DNA of 64,000 nucleotides from Nannocystis pusilla (GCF_026626665.1 NZ_JAPNKE010000002.1:11614001-11678000), one strand, 5' to 3'. Positions 30,641-41,146 are shown, counted from the first letter of the stretch. Notes: generated by a model from the sequence alone, not told the origin. A program made the numbers and translations.

Positions 30641-31194
30641 GCAGCGTCGAGCCCGGCGAACCGCGGCGTGCCGGTGCGCCGGGGCGATGTGGGCTTTTGC
30701 GCGATCGCGGCTTGTTTGGTGGGGCGGCGAACGAGGGGCGCGAAAGCTGACATCGGGTATGAGGTTACTTTGCGGAGGACACACCCGTCAATGCGCGCGG
30801 ATCGGATGATTGGAGGAAGGCGCGATACGACACGGTACACGTGAGCGCGCCGCTGGACCGGCCCGCGGGCACGTCTGGCGGCCCGGCGGAGCGATTCGGA
30901 GGGCACGCTTCGGAGGTGCTGCGGCGCTCGCGTGCTGTGATTCTGACTCGCTGTATTGGTATGAATCATGCCTGGTCGATCCTTCGAGTCGAGCCGCGCT
31001 CTTGATTCGTAGCGAACGGAGCGTCGCAGCTGGGGGCGCGCGACAGACAACTTCTTCTCCAGGACGCGACGAACTCGACCGCTTCGCTCGGGCGCAGGAC
31101 GCGTAATTCCCCGGCGCGGCGGCCGTCCGGGGCGCGAGACGCGTTTTGCTGCGACGAGCGGCGGGCCCCGCGGACGTGGTGTATCCTGCCCGCG
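30641..31194. other. 554-bp intergenic stretch
   Basis: No convincing gene. An AT-richer patch at 30935-31015 could hold a promoter for the lipoprotein gene that follows; no clear boxes or repeats were seen. Confidence 0.45.
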
Positions 31195-32373
31195 ATGTCG
31201 CCGCGCCTCTCGCTCTCGCTCCTCCTCTCGCTCACCGTCGCGTCTTGCGGAGGCGACCCGAACTCGACCGAGGGCGCGACCTCGACGAGCAGCACGGGCG
31301 AGCCCGGCACGACGACCGGCGCGAGCGAGCCGACGACCGGCACCACCGACGCTCCGACCGGCGGCACCACCGGCGAGGCGCACGTCGTCCCCGAGTTCGG
31401 CGGGACCTTCGTCGTCATCGGCACCGCCGACGACGGCCTGCACGCGGTCCGCGACCTCGAGTTCAACCCGGCCGCGCCCGGGCAGCTGTGGACCTTCAAC
31501 ATGCTGAGCCACGGCGTCGTGATCTACTTCGATCCGGGCACCCCGCAGCAGACCTCGGAGGAGCGCATCGACGCCTACGGGCAGCACTTCATGGCCTACG
31601 TCTCGTCAGCCGCGTTCACCGACGACAACACGTTCGCCACCTGCCAGGAGTCGCGCAACGAGTGGAACGTCGGGCCGCAGGACCCGGACGACTTCATGGG
31701 CCCGGCGCTGTGGCCGGCCGATCTGGACATCTTCGCCAAGGTCGGCCAGGCGTTCCCGCCCGAGGGGATCGAGGGCAGCCACCTCGACATGCTGCACCAG
31801 AGCCCGCTGTGCATGGGCATCGCCCACGAGGCCGGCAACGCGTTCTGGGCCTTCGACGGCATGCACGGCAACATCGTGCGCTACGACTTCCAGGCCGATC
31901 ACGGGCCCGGCGGCGGCGACCACTCCGACGGCATCATCACCCGCTACACCGACGTCACGGTGACCCGGCTGGGCAACATCCCCGGGCACATGGAGCTCGA
32001 TCACGCGACCGGGATGCTGTACATCGCCGACACCGGCGCCGGCCGGCTGCTGCGCCTCGACACCGCCAGCGGCACGAACACCGGCAAGCTCCCCGGCGAC
32101 TGGGACGGCGCCGAGTACACCGGCGTCGAGGGGGCCGACGTGCAGGTCCTCGTCGAGGGCCTCGACGAACCCTCCGGCCTCGCGCTGCACGACGGCCGGC
32201 TGCTGGTCTCCGAGCACGGGACCGGCGACATCATCGCGTTCGACCTCGAGGGCAAGGAGATCGATCGCATGGCCACGCCGGCCAAGCGCATCATGGGGAT
32301 CACGATCGGCCCTGAGGGCGACCTGTGGTACGCCGACGCCGGCGCCGACGAGGTCGTCCGCGTCGCTCCGTGA
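31195..32373 (+). CDS. Secreted lipoprotein, beta-propeller (NHL/SMP-30-like)
   Basis: Intact 392-residue frame from ATG 31195. Signal peptide with lipobox 'SLTVASCGG', then a Thr/Ser/Gly stalk (residues ~25-62, 'TSSTGEPGTTTG') of a kind common in Nannocystaceae surface lipoproteins. The mature domain has repeated propeller blades ('AVRDLEFNPAAPGQLWTFN', 'GHMELDHATGMLYIADTGAGRLLRLD', 'SGLALHDGRLLVSEHGTGDIIAFDLEG', 'MGITIGPEGDLWYADAGADEVVRV'). A His-rich middle ('GSHLDMLHQSPLCMGIAHEAGN') may bind a metal. Exposed at the outer membrane; the ligand is unknown. Being unbroken, it is a useful control for sequence quality. Confidence 0.9.
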   Translation: MSPRLSLSLLLSLTVASCGGDPNSTEGATSTSSTGEPGTTTGASEPTTGTTDAPTGGTTGEAHVVPEFGGTFVVIGTADDGLHAVRDLEFNPAAPGQLWTFNMLSHGVVIYFDPGTPQQTSEERIDAYGQHFMAYVSSAAFTDDNTFATCQESRNEWNVGPQDPDDFMGPALWPADLDIFAKVGQAFPPEGIEGSHLDMLHQSPLCMGIAHEAGNAFWAFDGMHGNIVRYDFQADHGPGGGDHSDGIITRYTDVTVTRLGNIPGHMELDHATGMLYIADTGAGRLLRLDTASGTNTGKLPGDWDGAEYTGVEGADVQVLVEGLDEPSGLALHDGRLLVSEHGTGDIIAFDLEGKEIDRMATPAKRIMGITIGPEGDLWYADAGADEVVRVAP

Positions 32374-32615
32374 TCGCACGCCGGGGCGAGGTTCGGCGAG
32401 CCCTGCGCACGTCACGGCTCGCACGGCGGTCGCATCGATGGGCGCGCTCCCGCGACGAGGCCACCTGCTTCACGTCGCCGATGCCGGCGCAGCGCCGATT
32501 CGCGTCTCGCGACGAAGACGGCGAGACGCGGGCGCATCGCCGTGCGACCAAAGCCGCGAGCCGGGCGCCCCGCGGTGGGGCGACCGGCTCGTGGTCGGGC
32601 TCGTCCGAGGAACTG

Positions 32616-33855
32616 TTACATGAGCTGGCGGCGCTCGAACTCCGAGCGGAGCTTGCGCAGCGCCTGCTCTGCAGCTGACGGATGCGCTCGCGCGAGAGCG
32701 AGTAGTTGGCGCCGATCTCCTTGAGGGTGAGCTCGGGCTCGCCGTCGAGGCCGACGCGCTTGCGGAGGATGTCGGCCTCCATCGGCGAGAGCTTGTCGAA
32801 CACCTCGAGGAGGGCGTCCTGCAGGAGGGCGGAGTCCATCAGCTCGTAGGGGGTGGCCTGGCTGGCGTCGACGAGGGTGTCGGCGAGGCTGCTCTCGCCG
32901 TCGCGGGTGGCCGGGAGCGAGAGGCTGAGCGGCTGGTCGATGAGCGACCAGCTCATCCGCTGGATGCGCTCCATGCTGATGCCGGTGGCCGAGGACAGCT
33001 CCTCGTCGGTGGGGGTGCGGCCGTACATGACCTCGTACTCGCGGCGGGCGCGATTGACCTTCTTGCAGGCGTCGATCATGTGGAGGGGCAGACGGACGCT
33101 GCGGTCGGTGTCGACGATGGCGCGGGTGATGGCGTAGCGGATCCACCAGGCCGCGTAGGTGGCGAAGCGGCAGCCGCGGGTGGGGTCGAAGCGGTCGACG
33201 GCCTTCATCAGGCCCATGTTGCCGTCCTGGATGAGGTCCTGCAGCGGGATCGAGCTGCGGGCGAAGCGGCGGGCGATGGCGACGACGAGGCGGAGGTTGG
33301 AGCGCACGAAGGCGTTCTTGGCCAGCATGACCGCGTTGTGGGCCTTGCGGGCGGCGGCGACGTAGCGGACGAAGGGCGCGCTGTCGCGGTAGGGCGGCTT
33401 GACCTTCATGTTGGTGGCGACGCCGCGGTCACCCTCGAGGCCGGTGAGGTCGGCGAGGATGGAGTCGGCGACGACGCTGTCGACGTCGGCGAACACCAGA
33501 CGATCGATGAGGGCGTTGCGCGCGGCGTTGAAGGCCTCCTCGTGGCTCTTCAGCACGCGGTCGCGGAGGGCGCGAGAGGTCTTCTCGACGGCCTCGAGCA
33601 CGGCCGGCGGGACGGCCTCGGCCGACAGGCGCTCGCCGATCAGGGCGCAGATGGCCGAGACGAACGGCGGGTAGCTCGGAAGGCGGCCCACATGGCCTTC
33701 TTCAGCTCGACCAGGCGGGTGGCCGCAGCCATCTCCTCGTCCTTCCCCATCACCGTGACATCGGCGAGTTCGCGGAAGTACCGCGCGGTCGTCGCACCAC
33801 CGATCGGCGCATTGAACGTGCAATCATTCCCGGAGTTGGTGATTCGATTCAGCAT
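32616..33855 (-). CDS. RNA polymerase sigma-70 family factor, alternative/group 2 type
   Basis: ATG 33855 with GAGGGG eight bases before it. Region 2 is clear: 'NLRLVVAIARRFARSSIPLQDLIQDGNMGLMKAVDRFDPTRGCRFATYAAWWIRYAITRAI'-type core (33290-33110). Region 3 ('YGRTPTDEELSSATGISMERI') and region 4 ('LTLKEIGANYSLSRERIRQLQ', then 'ALRKLRSEFERRQL') follow. The N-terminus is short, so primary-sigma region 1.1 is absent. About 410 residues. It resembles RpoH/RpoS-type factors of myxobacteria and should direct stress or developmental transcription. Frame changes near 33690 and 32675. The linker before region 2 (33660-33400) is an extra helical segment. Confidence 0.92.
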
Positions 33856-34409
33856 TGTGGACCCCTCGTCTGACCTCAACTAGTTTCCCGATCCTGAGAT
33901 AAAGAGGACGTAAGGAGAGGCGGCGAGAGCCTCAAGAAAGCATCAAGATCGGTGTAAAACGCGGCATATGCGCGGATTTTCGTCGACTTTGACCGACTCT
34001 GACCGATCGACGCAGAGTTTTGTAGAAACGCGAGGCTAGGTTAATTACTAGTTTTGCACCATTGATATGCCTGCCAATGTAGATGGAGGGGCGGGACGGC
34101 GCATCGGCGGCGATCCGGGCGAACGTAGATTTCGCGCGGCGCGGGAGGGGCGAGCCGGCATTCGTCGGAGCGAGCGTGAATGACGAGAGTCGCCGACCCG
34201 CGAATGCTCGCGGCGTCGCTTCGCTCGCTCGTGTCGCGCGCTCGTCGTGCGGCTCGTGCTTCCATGGCGGGGCGCTCTCACGCATCGCGGCGGTGGTTCG
34301 CGCCGTTCGTCGCCCGGGACGCGCCGTTCGTCGGACGGCGGCCGCCGCCCATCCGGACGCTGCGGCGCGGGCCAGGGGCAGGGCCTATCCTCGCTGCGAG
34401 TCGAAGCCG
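33856..34409. other. 554-bp intergenic stretch upstream of the sigma factor gene
   Basis: Notably AT-richer than the rest (33955-34080). It contains a direct repeat TGACCGA at 33990-33996 and 34000-34006 (10-bp step), possibly part of the sigma gene promoter region. No coding sequence supported. Confidence 0.5.
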
Positions 34410-35134
34410 ATGCGCGAGCTCTACCTGCCCCTCCTCACTCTCCACATCGGTGCCGGCGTGACGAGCCTGCTGACCCTCGTCCCGCCGCTGGTCGCCCGCA
34501 AGGGCGGCGCGTGGCACCGCCGGGTCGGCCTGGCCTTCGTCGCGGCGATGGCCGTCACGGCCGTCTCGGGGCTCGTGATCGCGGGCCTGTGGATCGCGGT
34601 CCCGCTGGCGATCAAGCCGCCGCCGAGCCCCGAGCAGGCGGCGGCGCAGGTCGCAGGGATGCGCCAGTTCGGCTGCTTCCTCGCGTACCTCGGGGTGCTC
34701 ATCCTGCAGGCGGTGACGAGCGGCATGCGGGCGGTCGCGGTCGGGCGTCGCCGGGCGGTCCACGGCGCGCTCGTCGATCGGGCGATGGCGGTGTTCGTGC
34801 TCGGCACCGGCGCCGCGCTGGCGATCGCGGGGATCTGCCAGGGAGCGTCTTGATGATCGTGTTCGGCGCGATCGGCAGCCACGGCGGATGGCACGACCTG
34901 CGCTACCACCTGCGCCCGCAGACCGAGCGCCGGGCCTGGCTCGTGCGCCACCTCGAGAGCATGCTCGGAGCCGTCATCGCCGCCTTGACGGCCTTCAGCG
35001 TGTTCAACGCCCATCGCCTGTTCGGGGCGGTGTTGCCGGCCGATCTGGCGTTCCTGCCGTGGGTGCTGCCGACGCTCGTCGGCGTGCCGGCGGCCCGGGC
35101 GTGGAAGGCTCGTTACACCCGGGGCGGGGCGTGA
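34410..35134 (+). CDS. DUF2306-like integral membrane protein
   Basis: ATG 34410. The first half is 'LYLPLLTLHIGAGVTSLLTLVPPLVARKGGAWHRRVGLAFVAAM', the HxG...R.G..HR..G pattern of DUF2306-type proteins, followed by further helices. The ORF stops at 34853, but the next frame continues with matching sequence ('MIVFGAIGSHGGWHDLRYHL', 'RHLESMLGAVIAALTAFSVFNAHRL') to 35134, so I join them across one indel near 34848. Six to seven membrane helices, about 240 residues. Function unknown; conserved His residues hint at haem or redox association. Confidence 0.78.
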
Positions 35135-35175
35135 CGCTCGAGCGGCGCGAGCCCTCGCTTGCTATCCTCGCCCGC

Positions 35176-36278
35176 ATGTCGGCAGGCGGAGCTCGTCGCT
35201 GCGGACTCGCCTGCGCGCGTGGGCGGACGACCTGCGCGAGGACGCGTGGATCGTCGCGTTCGTGCCGGCGGCCCTGACGGCGATGCTCGGCGCGCTCGGT
35301 CGCTCGAGCTTCGCCGAGCTCGCGCGCACGTTCGCCTTCAACGCGACGATCATGGTCCTCGTCCGCTGCTCGCCAGCGGGCTGTTCAACCTGGTGTTCGC
35401 GCCGATGCTCGTCGGTCGCGGTCGGGCGCTGCGGTGGGTCGCCCGCGGCGGGGCCGTCGCAGTCGCGGTGGTCGTCGCGGCCGAGCTCTCGGTGCGCCTC
35501 TACGCCGCGGTCGGGTGGGTCGCGGACGTCGCCGCCAGCCGCGCGCAGGTGCTGCGGATCGCCGTGGTCGTGTCCGTGACCCTGTTCGTCGCCGCGGCGG
35601 CGCTCGAGCGCATCCACGATCGGCGGCGCGCGCTCGAGCGCCGAGGAGGAGCTCCGCCGCGAAGCGCTGCGCGCCCAGCTGTCCGCGCTGCAGGCCCGCA
35701 CCAACCCGCACTTCTTGTTCAACGCCCTCAACACGGTCGCAAGCCTGATCGAGGACGACCCCGCGCTCGCCGAGCAGGCGGTGGAGCGCCTCGCCGGCCT
35801 GTTCCGCTACAGCCTCGACGGGTCGCGCACGCTCGAGGCGCCGCTGCGCGACGAGCTCGCGGCGGTCCGCGACTACGTCGAGGTCGAGCGGCTGCGCTTC
35901 GGCGAGCGTCTGCGGGTCGAGTTCGCCGTCGATCCGGCGACCGAGTCGCTGCTGGTCCCGCCGCTCGTGCTGCAGCCGCTGGTCGAGAACGCGGTGGGCC
36001 ACGGGGTCGCCGCGAGTCGGGCCGGCGCGACCGTGCGGATCGTCGCCGCCCGGGTCGACGGGTCGCTCGAGCTGCGGGTCGAGGACGACGCGGTACGACC
36101 TGCGGCGCCGCGAGCGACCCGCCCCGGCAGCGGCACGGCCCTGGCCGATCTGCGCGAGCGGCTGCGGCTCGCCTACGGCGCGGCGGCGGGGCTCGAGGCC
36201 GGCCCGGTCGCGAGCGGCGGGTTCTCGGCCCGCCTGCGCCTGCCGGTGGCGCCCGCGCGCGGGGAGGGCCAGGCGTGA
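35176..36278 (+). CDS. LytS/YehU-type sensor histidine kinase
   Basis: ATG 35176. Four membrane helices after frame stitching ('FVPAALTAMLGALG', 'LLASGLFNLVFAPMLVG', 'AVAVVVAAELSVRLYAAVGW', 'RIAVVVSVTLFVAAAAL'). The kinase part has the His_kinase box 'TNPHFLFNALNTVASLI' and an ATPase domain ('PLVLQPLVENAVGHGV', 'GTALADLRERLRLAYG'). Frame changes near 35200, 35370 and 35640. The stop overlaps the response regulator start (GTGA). Such pairs sense envelope or nutrient signals; the signal is unknown here. Confidence 0.9.
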
Positions 36279-36978
36279 AGGTGCTGGTGGTCGACGACGA
36301 GGCGCCGGCGCGACGCCGGCTGGTGCGGATGCTCGAGCGGATCGCGGACGTCGAGGTCGTCGGCGAGGCGGACGACGGAGCTCGGCCCTGCGCCAGATCG
36401 CCGCGCTGCGCCCGGACGTGGTCCTGCTCGACATTCACATGCCGGAGCTCGACGGCATGGAGCTGGCCGAGACCACGGCCGAGCTGCCGGCGCTGGTCTT
36501 CGTCACGGCGCACCCGGACTACGCGGTGCGGGCGTTCGCGGTCGCCGCCCACGATTATCTGCTCAAGCCGGTGCAGCAGGCGCGGCTCGAGCAGGCGCTC
36601 GCGCGTCGCGACCGGGCGCGCCCCGCCGGATCCGCCGCGCCGGTCCGGATCTCCGCGCGCGCCGGCGACTCGGTGCGGCTGTTCGACCCGCGGACGATCA
36701 CCCGCTTCCGCGCCTCCGACAAGTACACCGTGTTCCGCGTCGGTCCCGAAGAACATGTCCTCGACGACAGTTTGAACAACCTCGAGGAGCGGCTCGCCGG
36801 CCTCGACTTCCTGCGCGTGCACCGGAGCGAGCTCGTCAACCTCCGCGAGGCCCGGGCGCTGCACCAGCGCGACGGCGCTGCGGTGCTCGAGCTGTCCGAC
36901 GGCCAGCGCGCCCAGGTCAGTCGGCGGGCGATCGCCGAGCTCAAGCGCCGGCTGGGCCTCCGCGACGGCGAGGCCTGA
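36275..36978 (+). CDS. LytTR-family response regulator
   Basis: GTG 36275 overlaps the kinase stop by four bases. The receiver domain is 'KVLVVDDEAPARRRLVRML', phospho-Asp in 'VVLLDIHMPELDGMEL', conserved Thr/Lys in 'FVTAHPDYAVRAF' and 'YLLKPV'. A LytTR DNA-binding domain follows ('ITRFRASDKYTVFRVG', 'LDFLRVHRSELVNLREARAL'). About 233 residues; one frame change near 36385. Partner of the adjacent LytS-like kinase. Confidence 0.93.
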
Positions 36979-37177
36979 GCGGGGCCCGCGGTCTGCTCGT
37001 TCCGCTCGAAGCATTCGCCGTCGGGATCGCGAATCATCACACTCCGTCGCCCGGTCCGGGGCTGCGGCCATGGAGGTGTTCCAGGTCCACGGGTGGCAGA
37101 GTCGCTCGCGCCGGGACGCCCGACCTCGGCTGCGCGATCGCGTCGACTTCCCTCTCGGCCGGCGATCGGTCACCCTG

Positions 37178-37827
37178 GTGCGCGTGTCGGCTCTGCCTCG
37201 CGCGCTCCTGTTGCTCGTGCTGGCCGCGTGTGCCGGTCCACGACAGGGCGCGCGAGTCGACGCGGTCGGCGTGCCCGTCACGTCGTCGACGCCGCCGTGC
37301 GAAGTCGTGGGCGAGGAGGACGTCGAGTCCGTGAGGCAGCGCTGCGGCGGCCTCCTCGTGGCGACGGAGGAGCGGACGCCGGGGCCCGCGCTCCGCGTCG
37401 AGGTCGTGCCGGACCCGCTGGTGGTCCGTGCGGGGGCGCGCGGGGTTCGCAGTGCGGGTCACGAACACGGAGCGGCGGCCGGTCCGTCTGGTCCTCAATT
37501 GTCCGCTGCGGACGCGCGTGCGCTGCCGACGGGACCTCGAACCTCCCGCCCGAGGAGGAGGGCGAGGTGCTCTGTGGAGTTGCGGGCCTCGCGGTCGACC
37601 TGCAGCCCGGCGCCGCGCTCCGGTTCGAGGCGGAGGTCGAGACGCGGACCTGGGTGCGGATGGATCCCGGGCCGGACGCGAACGGCTGGACGCTGGGGCC
37701 GGACCCCGCGTGGGAGCCCGGCCCTGCCTTGCCGCCCGGGTCGTATGCGCTCGAGGTCGACCTGCCGGGCGTCGCCGGCCGCGACGGCGCGCTCGTGACG
37801 GTCCGGGGCGCGCTCCGTCTCGAGTGA
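37178..37827 (+). CDS. Putative lipoprotein of unknown function
   Basis: Starts GTG 37178 or 37184; signal peptide and lipobox 'LLLLVLAACAG'. The mature part reads 'SSTPPCEVVGEEDVESVRQRC', 'GFAVRVTNTERRPVRLVLNCPLR', 'EGEVLCGVAGLAVDLQPGAALRFEAEV' and 'GSYALEVDLPGVAGRDGALVTVRGALRLE', an immunoglobulin-like beta pattern seen in secreted protease-inhibitor-like modules. Frame changes near 37440 and 37515. Stop 37827. Role unknown. Confidence 0.65.
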
Positions 37828-37929
37828 TGACGACGCGGGCGGAGCGGCCTGCTCGACCGCGATGCTCTCGCTGCTCAAGGCCGGCGCTCGCCGCAGCCAC
37901 GACGTCGAGCGGGGCCCTATTGCCGCGAT

Positions 37930-39084
37930 TCAGGCGTGGAGCTGCCGCTTCCCGAGCGCGAAGGCGATGCCGCTCTGCAGGGTGCCGCGAGTGACGAGGC
38001 GCTCGAAGTTCGCCTCGATCTGGACCAGGGTTTGCGCGATCTCTGGACGGATCCCCGTGATGATCACCTCGGTGCCCAGCAGCCGCGCCGCATGAGCGGT
38101 GCGGAGGAGCGCGCCCGCGACGGCCGTGTCGACGACGAGCACGCCGGTGATGTCGAGGATGACGAATCGCGCCCGCGACTCGGAGACGCCGCGGAGGATG
38201 GCCTCCGTGATCTGTTTGGCGCGGACCGTATCGACCGTGCCGATGATCGGCATCACGAGGATCTCGTCCGTGACCGGGATCAGCGGCGTCGAGAGCTCCT
38301 GGATCGCCTGCGCCTGGGCGAGCAAGAGCTGTTGTCGCTGCGCCTCCTCGGCCTCGGCCCGCTTGTACGCCGTGATGTCGGTGTTGAGCTCGAGCACCTC
38401 CTCGGCCTGGCCGTTCTTGCCGCGCTTGAGCACCCAGCGGCTGGCGACGACGATCTCCTGGCCGTCGGCGTGGGCGTGGGCGAGCTCCCCGTTCCAGTAG
38501 CCGGCCGACAGCAGCTGGCGGTCGATCGCCTCGGGCTCGGCGGGGAAGCGGGTCCGCAACAGCTCATGCGTGAAGCGTCCCATCGCGGCCCCGCACTCGT
38601 GGCCGTAGAGCCGCTCGGCGCCGCGGTTCCAGTACGTGATGGTGCCGCCGATGGTGCGGGTGATGATCGCGTCGTGGGTGAGATCGAGCAATTCGGCCAG
38701 CCTGCGCAATTCGTCGGTCTGACGCGCCAGCTCCTGCCGCGCCAGCTCGCGCTCGGTGACGTCGGAGCTGAGGCCGGCGACGCCGATCACTTCGCCCGAG
38801 GGGCTGCGCATCGGCCTCAATTGCGTCTCCAGGATTCGCCCGTTCTCGCGGGAGAGGGAGGTGTGGGCCTCGCCGGCGAGCGCCAGCTTGAGGGGCCCGA
38901 GGTTCTCCGGCCGGTCCCGGTACATGTCCATGACGTTGATGCCGACGAGCTGCCCGGGTTTCGTCCCGATCGCGTGGAGGGCTCCGCCCTCCGAGAGCTT
39001 GATCATGCCGGCGGCGTCCGTCGCCCAGGCCATGACATCGAGATTGTCGAACACCATGCGCACGATATCTTCATATTCACTCAT
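37930..39084 (-). CDS. PAS-PAS-STAS regulator, RsbR-like
   Basis: Intact frame from ATG 39084, about 384 residues. Two PAS domains ('VFDNLDVMAWATDAAGMIKLSEG' to 'VAGLSSDVTERELARQEL', and 'LLDLTHDAIITRTIGGTITYWN' to 'LELNTDITAYKRAEAEE'), then a helical linker and a STAS domain ('ILVMPIIGTVDTVRAKQITEAIL', 'FVILDITGVLVVDTAVAGALLRTAHAARLLG'). The DITGV..VDT block is the stressosome RsbR type with its phosphorylatable Thr. No RsbS or RsbT gene is adjacent, so partners must lie elsewhere. It senses light, redox or a ligand through PAS; inferred. Confidence 0.92.
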   Translation of the reverse strand: MSEYEDIVRMVFDNLDVMAWATDAAGMIKLSEGGALHAIGTKPGQLVGINVMDMYRDRPENLGPLKLALAGEAHTSLSRENGRILETQLRPMRSPSGEVIGVAGLSSDVTERELARQELARQTDELRRLAELLDLTHDAIITRTIGGTITYWNRGAERLYGHECGAAMGRFTHELLRTRFPAEPEAIDRQLLSAGYWNGELAHAHADGQEIVVASRWVLKRGKNGQAEEVLELNTDITAYKRAEAEEAQRQQLLLAQAQAIQELSTPLIPVTDEILVMPIIGTVDTVRAKQITEAILRGVSESRARFVILDITGVLVVDTAVAGALLRTAHAARLLGTEVIITGIRPEIAQTLVQIEANFERLVTRGTLQSGIAFALGKRQLHA

Positions 39085-39914
39085 GATCGCACCCATACGG
39101 CAACGCCGCGGTGATAGAGTCCGTACATGGAGCCCTTCACGGCAGGGTCGCATGGATCGGGCCGGGCCGGAAGCGCAGTGGTTTCGAATCTCGAACGCAG
39201 CGAATGGATGTCGAATGCATGGCTCGGGCCATTCCCTACATTCGGCAGACTCGGCCCTCGCCTCGGGGGCCCGCACCCTCTCGGGAGCGCCTCGCGTCTC
39301 GCGGCTCCTGCCCGATTCAATGTTCAATCGGGTTCGCAACGTGGTTTGGCGCGCGTGTCTTCCGGCATCGGGTCCTATTCGATGTTCCGACACGGCGGGC
39401 GTGTCGGGTGAACACAGCGCGCCGGTCTTCGGAGCACCTGGCCCGATTCGATGTTCCATCGGCAAGTGGGCGGGGCATGGCAGTCGTCACGAGTCACAGT
39501 CGGCGCCGTCGTTGCAGAGAGGGAGCGCCCGCGGCAACGTCACACCCGCCGCGCGAATGCGCGGATGCATGGCTCCGGGAGCGCCCGTTGAAGGTCCGCG
39601 GCCCCAGTGGGTGTGGTCGTCGGCCTCACGGGAAAGACCCAGTTGACGAGGCCGCGACCAGGCAGGCACCGACCAGCGCCTTCGTCGCGGCGGGCCGAGC
39701 CCGCGCCGATTCGTCGGCGAGACCGCGGGTCGACGGCCGTCCTGCTCGCCGAGCGTGCGGACCGCAGAGGAGCGACGTCATCGTCATGAACCTTCGGCGA
39801 GGACGACACGGCGAGCCCAGGGGCGAAACCCCCGATCGGCGAGGTCGTCGGCGCGGCCCGGAAGCTCACGCGGGGTGTCCCTCCGGCAGCGCGACCGGGT
39901 AGCATGGGAGCGCC
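39085..39914. other. 830-bp intergenic stretch with a small repeat family
   Basis: No supported gene. It holds three copies of a CCCGATTCGATGTTC-like element (listed separately). The rest shows open frames with no coding bias. Confidence 0.5.
39311..39460. repeat. Three spaced copies of a partly palindromic element
   Basis: Cores at about 39311-39332, 39374-39391 and 39440-39459, 63-67 bp apart. Copy 1 is a perfect inverted repeat, CCCGATT at 39311-39317 and AATCGGG at 39326-39332; copy 3 keeps CCGAT...ATCGG; copy 2 is degenerate. The shared centre is TTCGATGTTC or TTCAATGTTC. The flanks also share GCGCGC...GTCTTC blocks between copies 2 and 3. Confidence 0.6.
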
Positions 39915-40668
39915 GTGTCCCGCACCGAAGGCCCGATCGCCGCGCCCGAAGCGTTGCTCACCACCCTCGCCGAATACCGCCAGCTCCGCGCTGTTCGCCG
40001 GCCTCGACCCGCGTCACGAGTGGGCGCGGCGCGTGGCAGGGCCGCCGGAGCTCGACCTCGACGCGGTCGCCCGGGTCGAGCGCGACCTCGAGGCCGAGCT
40101 GACCGACGCCGTGCTGGCCGTGCTGGCGTGCCAGGTGCCGCACCTCGAGGACCACTACGACATGACGCTGTCCCAGATCGCCGCGCACACCGAGGCCGCG
40201 TGGTCGCGCGGCTGTCCCCGCGACCAGGTCGCGGTGGCGCGCACGCAGGGCGTGTTCTACTGCGTGCCGCGGCGGCTGCGGCCGTGGGCGTCGACGGCGA
40301 TCGCGGCGTGGGCGGACCGCACGCTCGAGCTGCCGCGCAGCCTCGAGAAGTGGATCGCCGACGAGCCGATGGATGGCCTCTGGGACATGTTGTGCGAGCT
40401 CGACCTGGTCGACCCCGACGCCCACGAGCCCGTGCCCGCGCACGCGCGGCCCGACGCCGCCCCGGCGCTGGTGCCCCGGCTCGTGCGACCGGTCGCCGCG
40501 GCGGTCGCGGCGGCGCGGCGGGCCCAACACCCGAAGTTCGGCGCCGGCCGGGTGCTGCAGGAGATCGGGGACGGCGAGGCGCGCAAGCTGGTGATCGACT
40601 TCGGCGCGCCGCACGGGGTCCGCACGCTGCTGGCCCGCTTCGTCAGCGAGCTCCCGCCGGGCCCGTGA
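39915..40668 (+). CDS. SMI1/KNR4-like protein with a C-terminal Tudor-like module
   Basis: GTG 39915 gives 'SRTEGPIAAPEALLTTLAEYRQL', then one frame change near 39990, and a clean frame to 40668. The middle 'ARVERDLEAELTDAVLAVLACQVPHLEDHYDM' resembles SMI1/KNR4-fold proteins, many of which are immunity proteins. The last ~55 residues ('HPKFGAGRVLQEIGDGEARKLVIDFGAPHGVRTLLARFV') match the small beta-barrel found at the C-terminus of UvrD/PcrA helicases. About 250 residues, cytoplasmic. Function unknown; an immunity or RNAP-binding role is speculative. Confidence 0.65.
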
Positions 40669-41146
40669 GCGGCGCGACCCGGGCGGCGGCGCGGACGGGG
40701 CGCGGCCCGCTCAGGAGCTGGCCCTCGACCATGTGGCAGTTGCTGCACGAGAACCCGTCGGGGGCGGTCTTCGGATCGTACACCGGCGCCCCGAGCAGCT
40801 TGGCCATGTCCGGCCAGACTTCGTCGCTCATGAACTGAGCCCACCGCGCGTGCTCCGGATCCTCGATGTATTCGAAAAGGCCTCCTCGGTGGCGGGGAGC
40901 CGGGGGATCTGCGGGCTCGGCATCGCATACGAGCCGTCGCTCGCGCCGTCGCCGTGACAGGTCGCGCAGCTCATGCTCGAACCTGGCGTCGAAGCGGACG
41001 AAGGCCTCCTTCATCTGCGGCAGGACGACCTCGCTCATGAAGGCGTGGCGCTGCGCGAAATCCATGTCCTCGTAGGCGATCGGCCCGTCCGGCTCGCCCT
41101 CGCAGGCGGCGACGAACAGACACGCGGCGATCGAGATGTGCTTCAT
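40643..41146 (-). CDS. Di-haem cytochrome c-like lipoprotein
   Basis: ATG 41146 gives 'MKHISIAACLFVAACEG', a signal peptide with lipobox. Two haem-binding CxxCH motifs are visible: CATCH near 40955, in the frame following a change near 40975, and CSNCH near 40745. Conserved 'AYEDMDFAQRHAFMSEVVLPQMKEAFVRFD' and a parallel 'FMSDEVWPDMAKLLGAPVYD' suggest an internal duplication. The C-terminus overlaps the neighbouring convergent gene by 26 bp. It should carry electrons in the periplasm; partner unknown. Confidence 0.8.
   Translation of the reverse strand: MKHISIAACLFVAACEGEPDGPIAYEDMDFAQRHAFMSEVVLPQMKEAFVRFDARFEHELRDLSRRRRERRLVCDAEPADPPAPRHRGGLFEYIEDPEHARWAQFMSDEVWPDMAKLLGAPVYDPKTAPDGFSCSNCHMVEGQLLSGPRPVRAAARVAPLTGPAGAR

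Noticed and set aside
36275..36978. LytTR regulator as target of the T6SS or kinase-like protein nearby
   Set aside because: The four-base overlap with the LytS-like kinase gives a sufficient partner; nothing links it to the distant genes.
39311..39460. CRISPR-like array
   Set aside because: Only three degenerate copies, with unit cores differing from each other, and no cas genes in the window.
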